Positions 30,430 to 39,100 of a stretch of 64,000 bases of DNA are shown here, piece by piece; the stretch's first letter is position 1; each line of letters starts with the position of its first letter. Below the pieces are notes generated by a model. It ran no database searches. It was not told the DNA's origin and was given only the letters and a program-made list of their open reading frames with translations. The stretch spans positions 306,095 to 370,094 of the forward strand of contig NZ_VLKW01000006.1 of assembly GCF_007830495.1 (NCBI RefSeq), written 5' to 3'. The translations under genes and the position numbers were made by a program. This DNA comes from Pseudoduganella flava. GTDB taxonomy: Bacteria; Pseudomonadota; Gammaproteobacteria; Burkholderiales; Burkholderiaceae_D.

Positions 30430-31440
30430 ATGAACCTGAAAGCCCTGGCCGACACGCTCGGCATGTCGAAGACCACCGTCAGCCGGGCGCTGAACGGCTA
30501 TCCCGAAGTCTCCGAACGCACCCGGCAGCGCGTGCTGGAGGCCGCGGCGGCGGCAGGCTACCGGGCCAATCCGGTGGCGCGTCATCTTGCCGTCGGCCGC
30601 AGCAATGTGCTGGGCATCATCTATCCGCTGCTGCCGGCCGACCTGGGCGACCCGATGTTCCTGGACGTCGTCGGCGGCGTGTCGGCCGCGCTGGAAGCGG
30701 CCGGCATGAACTTCATCATCGTGCCCGTCTCGCCGGCCAATGAGTTGCCGACCTATGCGCAGATGGTGACGGGGCGGCGGATCGACGGGTTGATCGTCAG
30801 CCGCACGCAGGTCGACGATGCGCGCATCGCCTACCTGACGGACGCCGGCTTTCCTTTCGTCGCGCACGGGCGCACCGCCAGCGCGGCACCGTACGCGTGG
30901 TTCGACTACGACAACGCGGCCGGCATCCGCCTGGCGATGCACGCGCTGCTGGCGCAGGGCCACCGCCGCATCGCCTTGCTCGGCTCCCCGGACACGCTGA
31001 ATTTCGCGCGCCAGCGCCGCGACAGCTACCTCGCGTGCATGGCCGAAGCGGGGCTGACGCCGGACCCGCGCCACCTGATCGAATCGGCGATCGACCGCCG
31101 CAGCGGCTACCAGGCTATGCAGCGCCTGCTGGCGGCCACGCCGCGGCCGACGGCCGTCATCGTCGACAGCCACCTGTCCGGCGTCGGCGCCGTGCGCGCG
31201 CTGCTCGATGCGGGCCTGGCGATCGGCCGCGACGTGTCGCTGGTGGTATGGGGCACGATGGCCGACGGGTTGGCGGGGCTCGACGTGACGACGATCGACC
31301 AGCCGGACGCGCGGGACGCGGGCGCACGGATGGCCGCGATGCTGCTGGCGCTGTTGAACGGTGCGCCGGCGGCGGGACTGCAGGAGTTGTGGCAGCCGGT
31401 GTTGCTGCCCGGGGCGACGATCGGGCCTTGCCCCGGCTGA
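30430..31440 (+). CDS. Second LacI-family transcription regulator
   Basis: A 336-residue LacI-type regulator, 26 bases after the transporter and probably in the same transcript. The HTH is at the very N-terminus (LADTLGMSKTTVSRALNGYP). The sensor domain has DPMFLDVVGGVSAALEAAG, the ligand-side FDYDNAAGIRLAMHALLAQG and QGHRRIALLGSP. Having two LacI proteins in one sugar locus suggests two ligands or two operons under separate control; this one may use the CAAACCGGTTTG palindrome upstream of GH65. It is convergent with the small antitoxin-like gene, leaving 4 bases between them. Confidence 0.9.
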   Translation: MNLKALADTLGMSKTTVSRALNGYPEVSERTRQRVLEAAAAAGYRANPVARHLAVGRSNVLGIIYPLLPADLGDPMFLDVVGGVSAALEAAGMNFIIVPVSPANELPTYAQMVTGRRIDGLIVSRTQVDDARIAYLTDAGFPFVAHGRTASAAPYAWFDYDNAAGIRLAMHALLAQGHRRIALLGSPDTLNFARQRRDSYLACMAEAGLTPDPRHLIESAIDRRSGYQAMQRLLAATPRPTAVIVDSHLSGVGAVRALLDAGLAIGRDVSLVVWGTMADGLAGLDVTTIDQPDARDAGARMAAMLLALLNGAPAAGLQELWQPVLLPGATIGPCPG

Positions 31441-31444
31441 ACGG

Positions 31445-31645
31445 TCAGGAAGAGCGGCGGCGAGGCCTGGGTGGGATCTCGACCGGCTCGTCGAGCGCCA
31501 GGCCGCCATGGGCCAGCAAGTCGGAGAACGTGCGGCGGCGGATCTCGTCGCGCAGCAGCTCAGCCACGACCTGCGATTTCAGCAGGCCCAATTCGGCCGC
31601 TTCCTCGGCCAGTTCGCGGGGCAGGGTAATTTCGATCATCGTCAT
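31445..31645 (-). CDS. Small antitoxin-like (ribbon-helix-helix-like) protein
   Basis: A 66-residue protein with the beta-strand then helix-helix pattern of ribbon-helix-helix DNA-binding proteins: IEITLPRELAEEAAELG followed by LKSQVVAELLRDEIRRR. The tail is basic (RPRRRSS). No toxin gene is adjacent, so it is either an orphan antitoxin or a small regulator. ATG 31645 has AAGGAG 10 bases upstream, overlapping the end of the dioxygenase gene; the two are probably co-transcribed. Relatives beside PIN-domain toxins are common, but none is seen here. Confidence 0.6.
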   Translation of the reverse strand: MTMIEITLPRELAEEAAELGLLKSQVVAELLRDEIRRRTFSDLLAHGGLALDEPVEIPPRPRRRSS

Positions 31646-31660
31646 GAGGCGGTCTCTCCT

Positions 31661-32557
31661 TCAGGTCAGGATCAAGCGGTTGATGTAACGGTCGAAAGGC
31701 AAGGACCCCGTGTACGGTTCCGGCTCGTACACATAGGCATAGCTGCGGAACAGCGAGTACTGGATCTGCAACATCAGGCGCGGCGTGCCGACCGGCGGCG
31801 CGCCCTTGTGGACGCCGGCAGTATCGACGGCAAAGCCGAAGCCGCGCTCGCCGACGGCCGTGATCAGTCGTTCGGCGCCATATTCCTCGCTGATCTCGCC
31901 ATCGGTCTGCAGCTTCAGGCGCACCGGCGCGCGCGTCTTGTGCGTGCCGCGCACGTAGACGTGCGGTCCATCCGCCGCACCCACGTCGGTCAGGTAGACG
32001 ATCACCTTGAAATAGCGCCAGTCCTCGGAGTCGCGGTGGAACGTCTGCAGGTCCGAGCGCCGGCCCGGCGTGGGAAACGACCAGCGCACGCCCAGTTGCG
32101 AGATCGTCGGCTTGCAGCCGATGTAGCGCTCGGCCAGCTCCAGCAGCGCGGGATCGTTGGCCAGCGACAGGATGTGCGGGCAGCGGATGATGTCGTGCAG
32201 GCTGTATTCGGCCAGCCGCGCGGCCGGCGGCACCGCGGCCAGCGTGAAGCGCGACGTGTCGTCCTGGCGGTCCGTCAGCGTCTTGTCGGCGAAATAGGCG
32301 TGGATGTCGGCGCACTGGCCGTCCGTCAGCACGTTACCCAGCGGTGCGTAGCCTTCCGCGTGCAGCCGGTCCAGCAGAAGCTTCTGCGCGGGCGCGGGGG
32401 CCGGCGCGGAGATGCCGTGGCGCACCCGCACCCAGTTGCGGAACATGCGCACGCACAGCCCGCGTAATGGAGGAGAGACGATGATGCGTTGCAGGTAGTA
32501 GAGGAAGCTGTTCGCAGGTTTGAAGCCGTGGCCCGGCGTCAGGCGTGCATATTTCAT
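31661..32557 (-). CDS. PhyH-family Fe(II)/2-oxoglutarate dioxygenase
   Basis: A 298-residue protein of the phytanoyl-CoA dioxygenase family. The iron facial triad is seen in LQTFHRDSEDW (HxD) and the distal His of DTAGVHKGAPPVG; the 2-oxoglutarate Arg is probably in TPRLMLQIQYS. It would hydroxylate an unknown aliphatic or secondary-metabolite substrate. ATG 32557 is preferred over ATG 32569, because GAGGA lies 5 bases upstream of it. The N-terminal 60 residues are an uncharacterised extension. It is followed by the antitoxin-like gene and preceded by a strong hairpin after icmF, so it probably has its own promoter. Confidence 0.82.
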   Translation of the reverse strand: MKYARLTPGHGFKPANSFLYYLQRIIVSPPLRGLCVRMFRNWVRVRHGISAPAPAPAQKLLLDRLHAEGYAPLGNVLTDGQCADIHAYFADKTLTDRQDDTSRFTLAAVPPAARLAEYSLHDIIRCPHILSLANDPALLELAERYIGCKPTISQLGVRWSFPTPGRRSDLQTFHRDSEDWRYFKVIVYLTDVGAADGPHVYVRGTHKTRAPVRLKLQTDGEISEEYGAERLITAVGERGFGFAVDTAGVHKGAPPVGTPRLMLQIQYSLFRSYAYVYEPEPYTGSLPFDRYINRLILT

Positions 32558-32676
32558 GTCGGTCCTCATCGAGGCCTGGGCGGTGAAATATGACGTTAGC
32601 GGAGCATGTGGGTGCCGTATTGATACACAGCAGAGGTCGCCAGAAGGCGAAGGGAAGGGTTGAGGACGATCAGTGC

Positions 32677-32710
32677 GGCCGGGATGCGTGTTGTTTCACG
32701 CATCCCGGCC
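32677..32710 (-). terminator. 14-bp perfect hairpin just past icmF
   Basis: GGCCGGGATGCGTG pairs perfectly with CACGCATCCCGGCC across a 6-base loop, starting 6 bases after the icmF stop codon. No T-run follows on the minus strand, so it may act as a 3' stabiliser or an atypical terminator. Confidence 0.6.
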
Positions 32711-32715
32711 CCGTG

Positions 32716-35700
32716 TCACATATTGCGGCGGTACTGGCCACCGACCTCGAACAGCGCATTCGTGATCTGGCCCAGCGAGCAGACGCGCACGGCGTCCATC
32801 AGCTTCGCGAACACGTTCTCGTTGTCGATCGCGGCCTGGCGCAGCGCCGCCAGCGCGGCCGGTGCCTCGTTCGCGTGACGGGTGTGGAAGTCGGCCAGGC
32901 GCGTCAGCTGCGATTGCTTCTCGTCGTCCGTCGAACGGGCCAGCTCCAGCGTCTGCGGAATCTCCACGCCCTTCGGATTGCGGAACGTGTTGACGCCGAT
33001 GATCGGCAGCGAGCCGTCGTGCTTGCGGTGCTCGTACAGCAGCGACTCTTCCTGGATCTTGCCGCGCTGGTAGCCCGTCTCCATCGCGCCCAGGACGCCG
33101 CCCCGTTCGGCGATGCGCTCGAACTCCTGCAGCACGGCTTCTTCCACCAGGTCGGTCAGCTCCTCGATGATGAACGAGCCCTGGTTCGGATTCTCGTTCT
33201 TCGCCAGGCCCCATTCGCGGTTGATGATCAGCTGGATCGCCAGCGCGCGGCGCACCGATTCGTCGGTCGGCGTCGTGATCGCCTCGTCGTACGCGTTGGT
33301 GTGCAGCGAGTTGCAGTTGTCGTAGATCGCGATCAGCGCCTGCAACGTCGTGCGGATGTCGTTGAAGTCGATCTCCTGCGCATGCAGCGAGCGGCCGGAG
33401 GTCTGGATGTGGTACTTCAGCTTCTGGCTGCGCTCATTCGCGCCGTACTTGTCGCGCATCGTCACGGCCCAGAGGCGGCGGGCGACGCGGCCGAGCACCG
33501 TGTATTCCGGGTCCATGCCGTTCGAGAAGAAGAACGACAGGTTCGGCGCGAAGTCGTCGATGTGCATGCCGCGCGCCAGGTACGCTTCGACGAACGTGAA
33601 GCCGTTCGACAGTGTGAACGCCAGCTGCGAGATCGGGTTCGCGCCCGCTTCGGCGATGTGATACCCCGAGATGGACACCGAGTAGAAATTGCGCACCTGG
33701 TGATGCACGAAGTACTCCTGGATATCGCCCATCACCTTCAGCGAGAACTCGGTCGAGAAGATGCACGTGTTCTGGCCCTGGTCTTCCTTCAGGATGTCGG
33801 CCTGCACCGTGCCGCGCACGTTCTGCAGCACCCATGCGCGGATCTTCGCCGCTTCGTCGTCGGTCGGCTGGCGGTGATTCTCGGCGACGAACTTGTCCAT
33901 CTGCTGGTCGATCGCCGTGTTCATGAACATCGCCAGGATCGTCGGCGCGGGGCCGTTGATCGTCATCGAGACGGACGTCGATGGGTTGCACAGGTCGAAG
34001 CCGTCGTACAGCACCTTCATGTCGTCCAGGGTGGCGATCGACACGCCCGAGTTGCCGACCTTGCCGTAGATGTCCGGCCGCAGCGCGGGGTCCGCGCCGT
34101 ACAAGGTGACGGAGTCGAAAGCGGTGGACAGCCGCTTTGCATCGAGCCCTTCGGAGACGAGCTTGAAGCGGCGGTTGGTGCGGAATGCATCGCCTTCGCC
34201 GGCGAACATGCGCGTCGGGTCCTCGCCTTCGCGCTTGAACGCGAACACGCCGGCCGTGTAAGGGAACGAGCCGGGGACGTTCTCCAGCATCAGCCAGCGC
34301 AGCAGCTCGCCGTGGTCCTCGTACTTCGGCAGCGACACCTTCCTGATTTTCGTGCCGGACAGCGTGTGCTGCACGAGGCCCGTGCGGATTTCCTTGTCGC
34401 GAATCTTGACGACGTATTCGTCGCCCGCATACGCGGCCTGCATGTCCGGCCACATCGCCAGCAGCTTCTTCGCGGTGCCGTCCAGCGCCTGTTCGCGCTC
34501 GCCGATCACGTCGTCGAAATCAGCGGCGAGGTTGGCCACCTTGCCTGCGGCCGCCAGCATGCGCTTCGCTTCCGTGAGCTGCTGACGCTCGCGCGCCAGC
34601 ACGGCCTGCCGGCGCACCTGCTTGTGGTAGCCGCGCACCGTGTCCGCGATCTCGGCCAGGTAGCGCGCGCGGGCCGGCGGCACGATCACGTTCTTGCCCG
34701 AGCTGTGGCGCACGTTCACCGGCGCCAGCGTGCCGGGGCGGGCGCGCAAGCCGAAGCCGGCCAGCTTCGGCAGCAGGCCCTGGTACAGCGCGGTGACGCC
34801 GTCGTCGTTGAAGCGCGATGCCTGGGTGCCGTAGACGGGCATCTGGTCCGGGTTCTGGCTCCACAGCTCGCGGTTGCGCTGGTACTGCTTCGCGACGTCG
34901 CGCAGCGCATCCTGCGCACCCTTGCGGTCGAACTTGTTGATCGCGATGAAGTCCGCGAAGTCCAGCATGTCGATTTTTTCCAGCTGCGAGGCGGCGCCGA
35001 ATTCCGGCGTCATCACGTACATCGACACGTCCACGTGCGGCACGATCGCCGCGTCGCCCTGGCCGATGCCGGACGTCTCGACGATGACGAGGTCGAAGCC
35101 CGCCACCTTGCACGCGGCGATCACGTCGGGCAGCGCCTGCGAGATTTCGGAGCCTGCTTCGCGCGTCGCGAGCGAGCGCATGAAGACGCGATGCTGCCCA
35201 TTCCATGGGTTGATCGCGTTCATGCGGATGCGGTCGCCCAGCAGCGCGCCACCGGACTTGCGGCGCGACGGATCGATCGAGATGATCGCGATGTTGATGG
35301 CGTCTTCCTGGTCCAGCCGGATGCGGCGGATCAGCTCATCGGTCAGCGACGACTTGCCTGCGCCGCCCGTGCCCGTGATGCCCAGCGTCGGCACGTTCAG
35401 GCGCTCGGCAGCTTGCAGCAGCTCGCGGCGCAGCTCGGGCGCTGCCTTGTCGTTCTCCAGCGCCGTGATCAACTGCGCCAGCGGGCGGTGACGGTCCACG
35501 ATGTCGCCGCCTTGCAGCGGCGCCAGCGACGTCGGCGAATACTGCGACAGGTCGACGTCGCACTGCTGCACCATCCACTGGATCATGCCGGCAAGGCCCA
35601 TGCGCTGGCCGTCCTCCGGGCTGAAGATGCGCGTCACGCCATAGTCGTGCAGTTCCGCGATCTCGGATGGCACGATGACGCCGCCGCCACCACCGAACAC

Positions 35701-36015
35701 CTTGATGTGGGCACCGCCGCGCTGGCGCAGCAGGTCGATCATGTACTTGAAGTACTCGACGTGGCCGCCCTGGTAGCTGGAGATCGCGATGCCCTGCACG
35801 TCTTCCGCCAGGGCAGCGGTGACCACCTCGTCGACGGAACGGTTATGTCCGAGGTGCACGACCTCGACGCCATGCGACTGCAGGATGCGGCGCATGATGT
35901 TGATGGAAGCATCGTGGCCGTCGAACAGCGAAGCGGCCGTCACGAAGCGCACCTTGTTGGCCGGCCGCGCCGGCGTGTCGGCGGCGAGGGTCTTGGCGGA
36001 AGTCAGATCGTTCAT
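32716..36015 (-). CDS. icmF: Fused isobutyryl-CoA mutase (IcmF), B12-dependent
   Basis: A 1099-residue fusion that interconverts isobutyryl-CoA and n-butyryl-CoA (and often related acyl-CoAs) using adenosylcobalamin. In order: a B12-binding domain from about residue 20 to 155 with FDGHDASIN (His34, the lower axial ligand) and FGGGGG; a MeaI/MeaB-like GTPase chaperone at about 215-430 with Walker A GTGGAGKSSL, ETSGIGQGD and the base-recognition NKFD; and the acyl-CoA mutase domain from about 560 to 1080 (SVSIATLDDMKVLYDGFDL, NGPAPTILAMFMN). ATG 36015 begins MNDLTSAKTLA; the longer frame is not conserved. A TTACGTTAACGTAA palindrome lies 24-37 bases upstream. It follows the indolepyruvate oxidoreductase in the same direction, suggesting an amino-acid catabolic role. 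Confidence 0.95.
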   Translation of the reverse strand: MNDLTSAKTLAADTPARPANKVRFVTAASLFDGHDASINIMRRILQSHGVEVVHLGHNRSVDEVVTAALAEDVQGIAISSYQGGHVEYFKYMIDLLRQRGGAHIKVFGGGGGVIVPSEIAELHDYGVTRIFSPEDGQRMGLAGMIQWMVQQCDVDLSQYSPTSLAPLQGGDIVDRHRPLAQLITALENDKAAPELRRELLQAAERLNVPTLGITGTGGAGKSSLTDELIRRIRLDQEDAINIAIISIDPSRRKSGGALLGDRIRMNAINPWNGQHRVFMRSLATREAGSEISQALPDVIAACKVAGFDLVIVETSGIGQGDAAIVPHVDVSMYVMTPEFGAASQLEKIDMLDFADFIAINKFDRKGAQDALRDVAKQYQRNRELWSQNPDQMPVYGTQASRFNDDGVTALYQGLLPKLAGFGLRARPGTLAPVNVRHSSGKNVIVPPARARYLAEIADTVRGYHKQVRRQAVLARERQQLTEAKRMLAAAGKVANLAADFDDVIGEREQALDGTAKKLLAMWPDMQAAYAGDEYVVKIRDKEIRTGLVQHTLSGTKIRKVSLPKYEDHGELLRWLMLENVPGSFPYTAGVFAFKREGEDPTRMFAGEGDAFRTNRRFKLVSEGLDAKRLSTAFDSVTLYGADPALRPDIYGKVGNSGVSIATLDDMKVLYDGFDLCNPSTSVSMTINGPAPTILAMFMNTAIDQQMDKFVAENHRQPTDDEAAKIRAWVLQNVRGTVQADILKEDQGQNTCIFSTEFSLKVMGDIQEYFVHHQVRNFYSVSISGYHIAEAGANPISQLAFTLSNGFTFVEAYLARGMHIDDFAPNLSFFFSNGMDPEYTVLGRVARRLWAVTMRDKYGANERSQKLKYHIQTSGRSLHAQEIDFNDIRTTLQALIAIYDNCNSLHTNAYDEAITTPTDESVRRALAIQLIINREWGLAKNENPNQGSFIIEELTDLVEEAVLQEFERIAERGGVLGAMETGYQRGKIQEESLLYEHRKHDGSLPIIGVNTFRNPKGVEIPQTLELARSTDDEKQSQLTRLADFHTRHANEAPAALAALRQAAIDNENVFAKLMDAVRVCSLGQITNALFEVGGQYRRNM

Positions 36016-36038
36016 GGGTGTCCCTGATAATTCTTCTA

Positions 36039-36052
36039 TTACGTTAACGTAA
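36039..36052. promoter_or_regulatory. Perfect palindrome TTACGTTAACGTAA upstream of icmF
   Basis: A 14-bp perfect palindrome 24 bases before the icmF ATG, with ACGTAAA repeated just beyond (36053-36059 region). From memory, it resembles the ACGT-rich sites of the MerR-type regulator LiuR, which governs branched-chain amino-acid degradation in proteobacteria. The match to LiuR is not verified here. Confidence 0.55.
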
Positions 36053-36116
36053 ACGTAAAATGGGGAAGGTTTCAAGCGGTTTTTCGCGCGCTCACCGCCC
36101 CCAAGAGGCAAATGCT

Positions 36117-36143
36117 GGGGTCAGACCCGGCGGGTCTGACCCC
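36117..36143. repeat. REP-like hairpin GGGGTCAGACCC-GGC-GGGTCTGACCCC
   Basis: Two 12-bp arms pair perfectly across a 3-base loop, beginning 7 bases past the stop of the upstream oxidoreductase gene. The GGGGTCAGACCC core is one I have met repeatedly as an extragenic repeat in Oxalobacteraceae and related betaproteobacteria. Here it may double as a transcript 3' end or stabiliser. Confidence 0.7.
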
Positions 36144-36149
36144 GAACTG

Positions 36150-39100
36150 CTAGGCTGCGTGCTGGTGCGAGCCGCCGAAGACGGACAGCAGCCGCGCCTG
36201 CTCGGCGTGGTAAGCCACGACGGCTTTTTCCTTCACGTGGCCGAAGCCGCGGATTTTTTCCGGCAGGGCGGCGATCAGCACCGCGGTGTCGTAGTTATCA
36301 GGCGTCAGGCGGGCCAGCACGTCGGCGATCGTCTGGCGGTATTCGGCGATCAGCGCGCGCTCCATCTTGCGCTCGGCGGTGCGGCCGAACACGTCGAGCG
36401 GGCCGCCGCGCAAGCCTTTCAGCTTGGCCAGCACCTTGAACGCCTTCCACATCCACGAGCCGTATTGCGCCTTGACGAGGTGGCCCTGTGCATCCTTCTT
36501 CGCGAAGATCGGCGGCGCCAGGTTGAACTTCAGCGTGAAGTCGCCTTCGAACTGCGTCTTCAGCTGCTCGACGAAGCGGCCGTCCGTGTACAGGCGCGCC
36601 ACTTCGTATTCGTCCTTGTACGCCATCAGCTTCGCCAGCGATTTCGCCACCGCCAGCGACAGCTTGTTGGACAGGCCCAGCGCACTTTCGCGCGCCCGTA
36701 CCTGCTCGACGAATTGCTGGTATTGCGAAGCGTAGGCGGCATCCTGGTAGCCCGTCAGGAACTTGACGCGCTTCTTGATCACGGAGTCCAGGCTCTGCGG
36801 CATTTGCAGCACGACCGGTTGTGCGGGCGTGGCGATCTGCTCGACGCGCTTCACGTCCACCGCGGCGCGGCGGCCCCACAGGAAGCTCTTCTTGTTCGAT
36901 TCGACCGCCACGCCGTTCATCTCGATCGCCCGCAGCAGCGCCGCTTCCGACAGCGGAATGCGGCCGCGCTGCCACGCATAGCCCAGCATGAACAGGTTGG
37001 CGGCGATCGAGTCGCCCATCAGCGCGGTGGCCAGCTTCGTCGCATCGATGAAGTCCGCGGCGTCCGGCCCACCGACCGACTCCTCGATCAGCGCGCGCAC
37101 GTCGCCGGCCGGGTATTCCCAGTCGGCGTTCTGCGCGAACGTGCCAGGCGGCTGCTCGTGCAGGTTGACGACGGCCAGCGTGCGGCCGGGGCGCATCTTC
37201 GAGACCGCGTCGGCGGCGCCGGCCGTCAGCATGTCGCAGCCCAGCACGAGGTCCGCCTCGCCGGTGGCGATGCGTTGCGCGCGCAGGTGGGCCGGCGACT
37301 TCGCGATCTTCACGTGCGACGTCACCGAGCCGTTCTTCTGCGACATGCCCGTCATGTCCAGCACCGATGCGCCTTTGCCTTCCAGGTGCGCGGCCATGCC
37401 CATCAACGCGCCGACGGTGATCACGCCCGTGCCGCCGATGCCGTTGATCAGGATGTTGTACGGCTGCTCGCAGTCGGGCAGCTTCGGCAGGGGCAGCGTG
37501 CCCCAGTCGTCCGTATTGCCCTTGCCGGCCTTGGACTTCTTCAGCGTGCCGCCTTCGACAGTGACGAAGCTGGGGCAGAAGCCCTTCGCGCACGAGTAAT
37601 CCTTGTTGCAGCTGGACTGGTCGATGGTGCGCTTGCGGCCGAACTCCGTTTCCTTCGGCAGGATCGACACGCAGTTCGACTGGATGCCGCAGTCGCCGCA
37701 GCCCTCGCACACGGCATCGTTGATGACCATGCGCTTGTTCGGGTCCGGGTACTCGTTCTTTTTCCTGCGGCGGCGCTTCTCGGCCGCGCAGGTCTGGTCG
37801 TAGATCAGCACCGTGCAGCCCGGGATCTCGCGCAGCTCGCGCTGCACGGCGTCCATCTCCTTGCGATCGTGCAGCGTCACGAAGGCCGGCAGGTTCGAAC
37901 GGTCTTCATAGCGCGACAGGTCTTCCGTCACCAGCGCGATGCGCTGGACGCCTTCGGCCGCCATCTGCTGCGCGATCATCGGCACGGACACGGTGCCGTC
38001 CACCGGCTGGCCGCCCGTCATCGCGACGGCGTCGTTGTACAGGATCTTGTAGGTGATGTTGACCTTGGCCGCGACGGCGGCGCGGATCGCCAGGTAGCCG
38101 GAGTGGAAGTAGGTGCCGTCTCCCAGGTTCTGGAACACGTGCGGCACTTTCGAGAACGCGGCCTGGCCGATCCATGGCGCGCCTTCGCCGCCCATGTGCG
38201 TCGTCAGCTTGTTCATCTCCGGGTAGATCGACGTGGCCATCACGTGGCAGCCGATGCCGGCCAGCGCGAAGCTGCCGTCCGGGACTTTCGTCGACGTGTT
38301 GTGCGGGCAGCCGGAGCAATAGAACGCGGGGCGGAACGGCGTGCTGATCGCCTTCTTCAGCACGGCGTCCTTCGCGTCGAGGAACGTCAGGCGCGCCTTG
38401 ATCTGATCCTGGATATGCGTGTCCGTCACATAGCGCTTCACGCGCGAGGCGATCACGCGCGCCACCTGCGACACCGAGAAGTCGGCCTTCGGCGGCAGCA
38501 GCCATTCGCCGCGGGGCGCGACCCACTCGCCCTTGTCGTCGAACTTGCCGATCACGCGGGGGCGCACGTCGTCGCGCCAGTTGTACAGCTGTTCCTTCAA
38601 CTGGTACTCGACGAACTGGCGCTTCTCTTCGACCACCAGGATCTCGTCGAGGCCCTGGGCGAATTCGCGCACCGAGTCCGGCTCCAGTGGCCACGGCATC
38701 GATACCTTGAACAGGCGCAGGCCGACCTTGGCGGCCATCTCCTCGTCGATGCCCAGCTCTTCGAGCGCTTCGAGCACGTCCAGATACGACTTGCCGGAGG
38801 CGATGATGCCCAGCTTCGCATCGGGGTTGTCGATCGTCGTGTGATTGAGCTTGTTCTCCCGCGCGTACGCGAGCGCCGCATAGATCTTGTAGTCCTGCAT
38901 CAGCGCTTCCTGGTTGCGCGCCTGCTGGCCCAGCGGGATCGACGACAGCCGCGCATTCAGGCCGCCCTCCGGCATGTGGAAGTCCTGCGGAATCTTCACC
39001 TGCACGCGGAATGGATCGGCATCGACGGAGGCCGACGATTCCACGGTGTCGGCCAGTGCCTTGAACGCGACGGCGCAACCGGAGAAGCGCGACATCGCCC

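Noticed and set aside
32590..36027. 1145-codon open frame opposite icmF
   Set aside because: Same antisense artefact of high G+C; the icmF strand carries all the B12, GTPase and mutase motifs.
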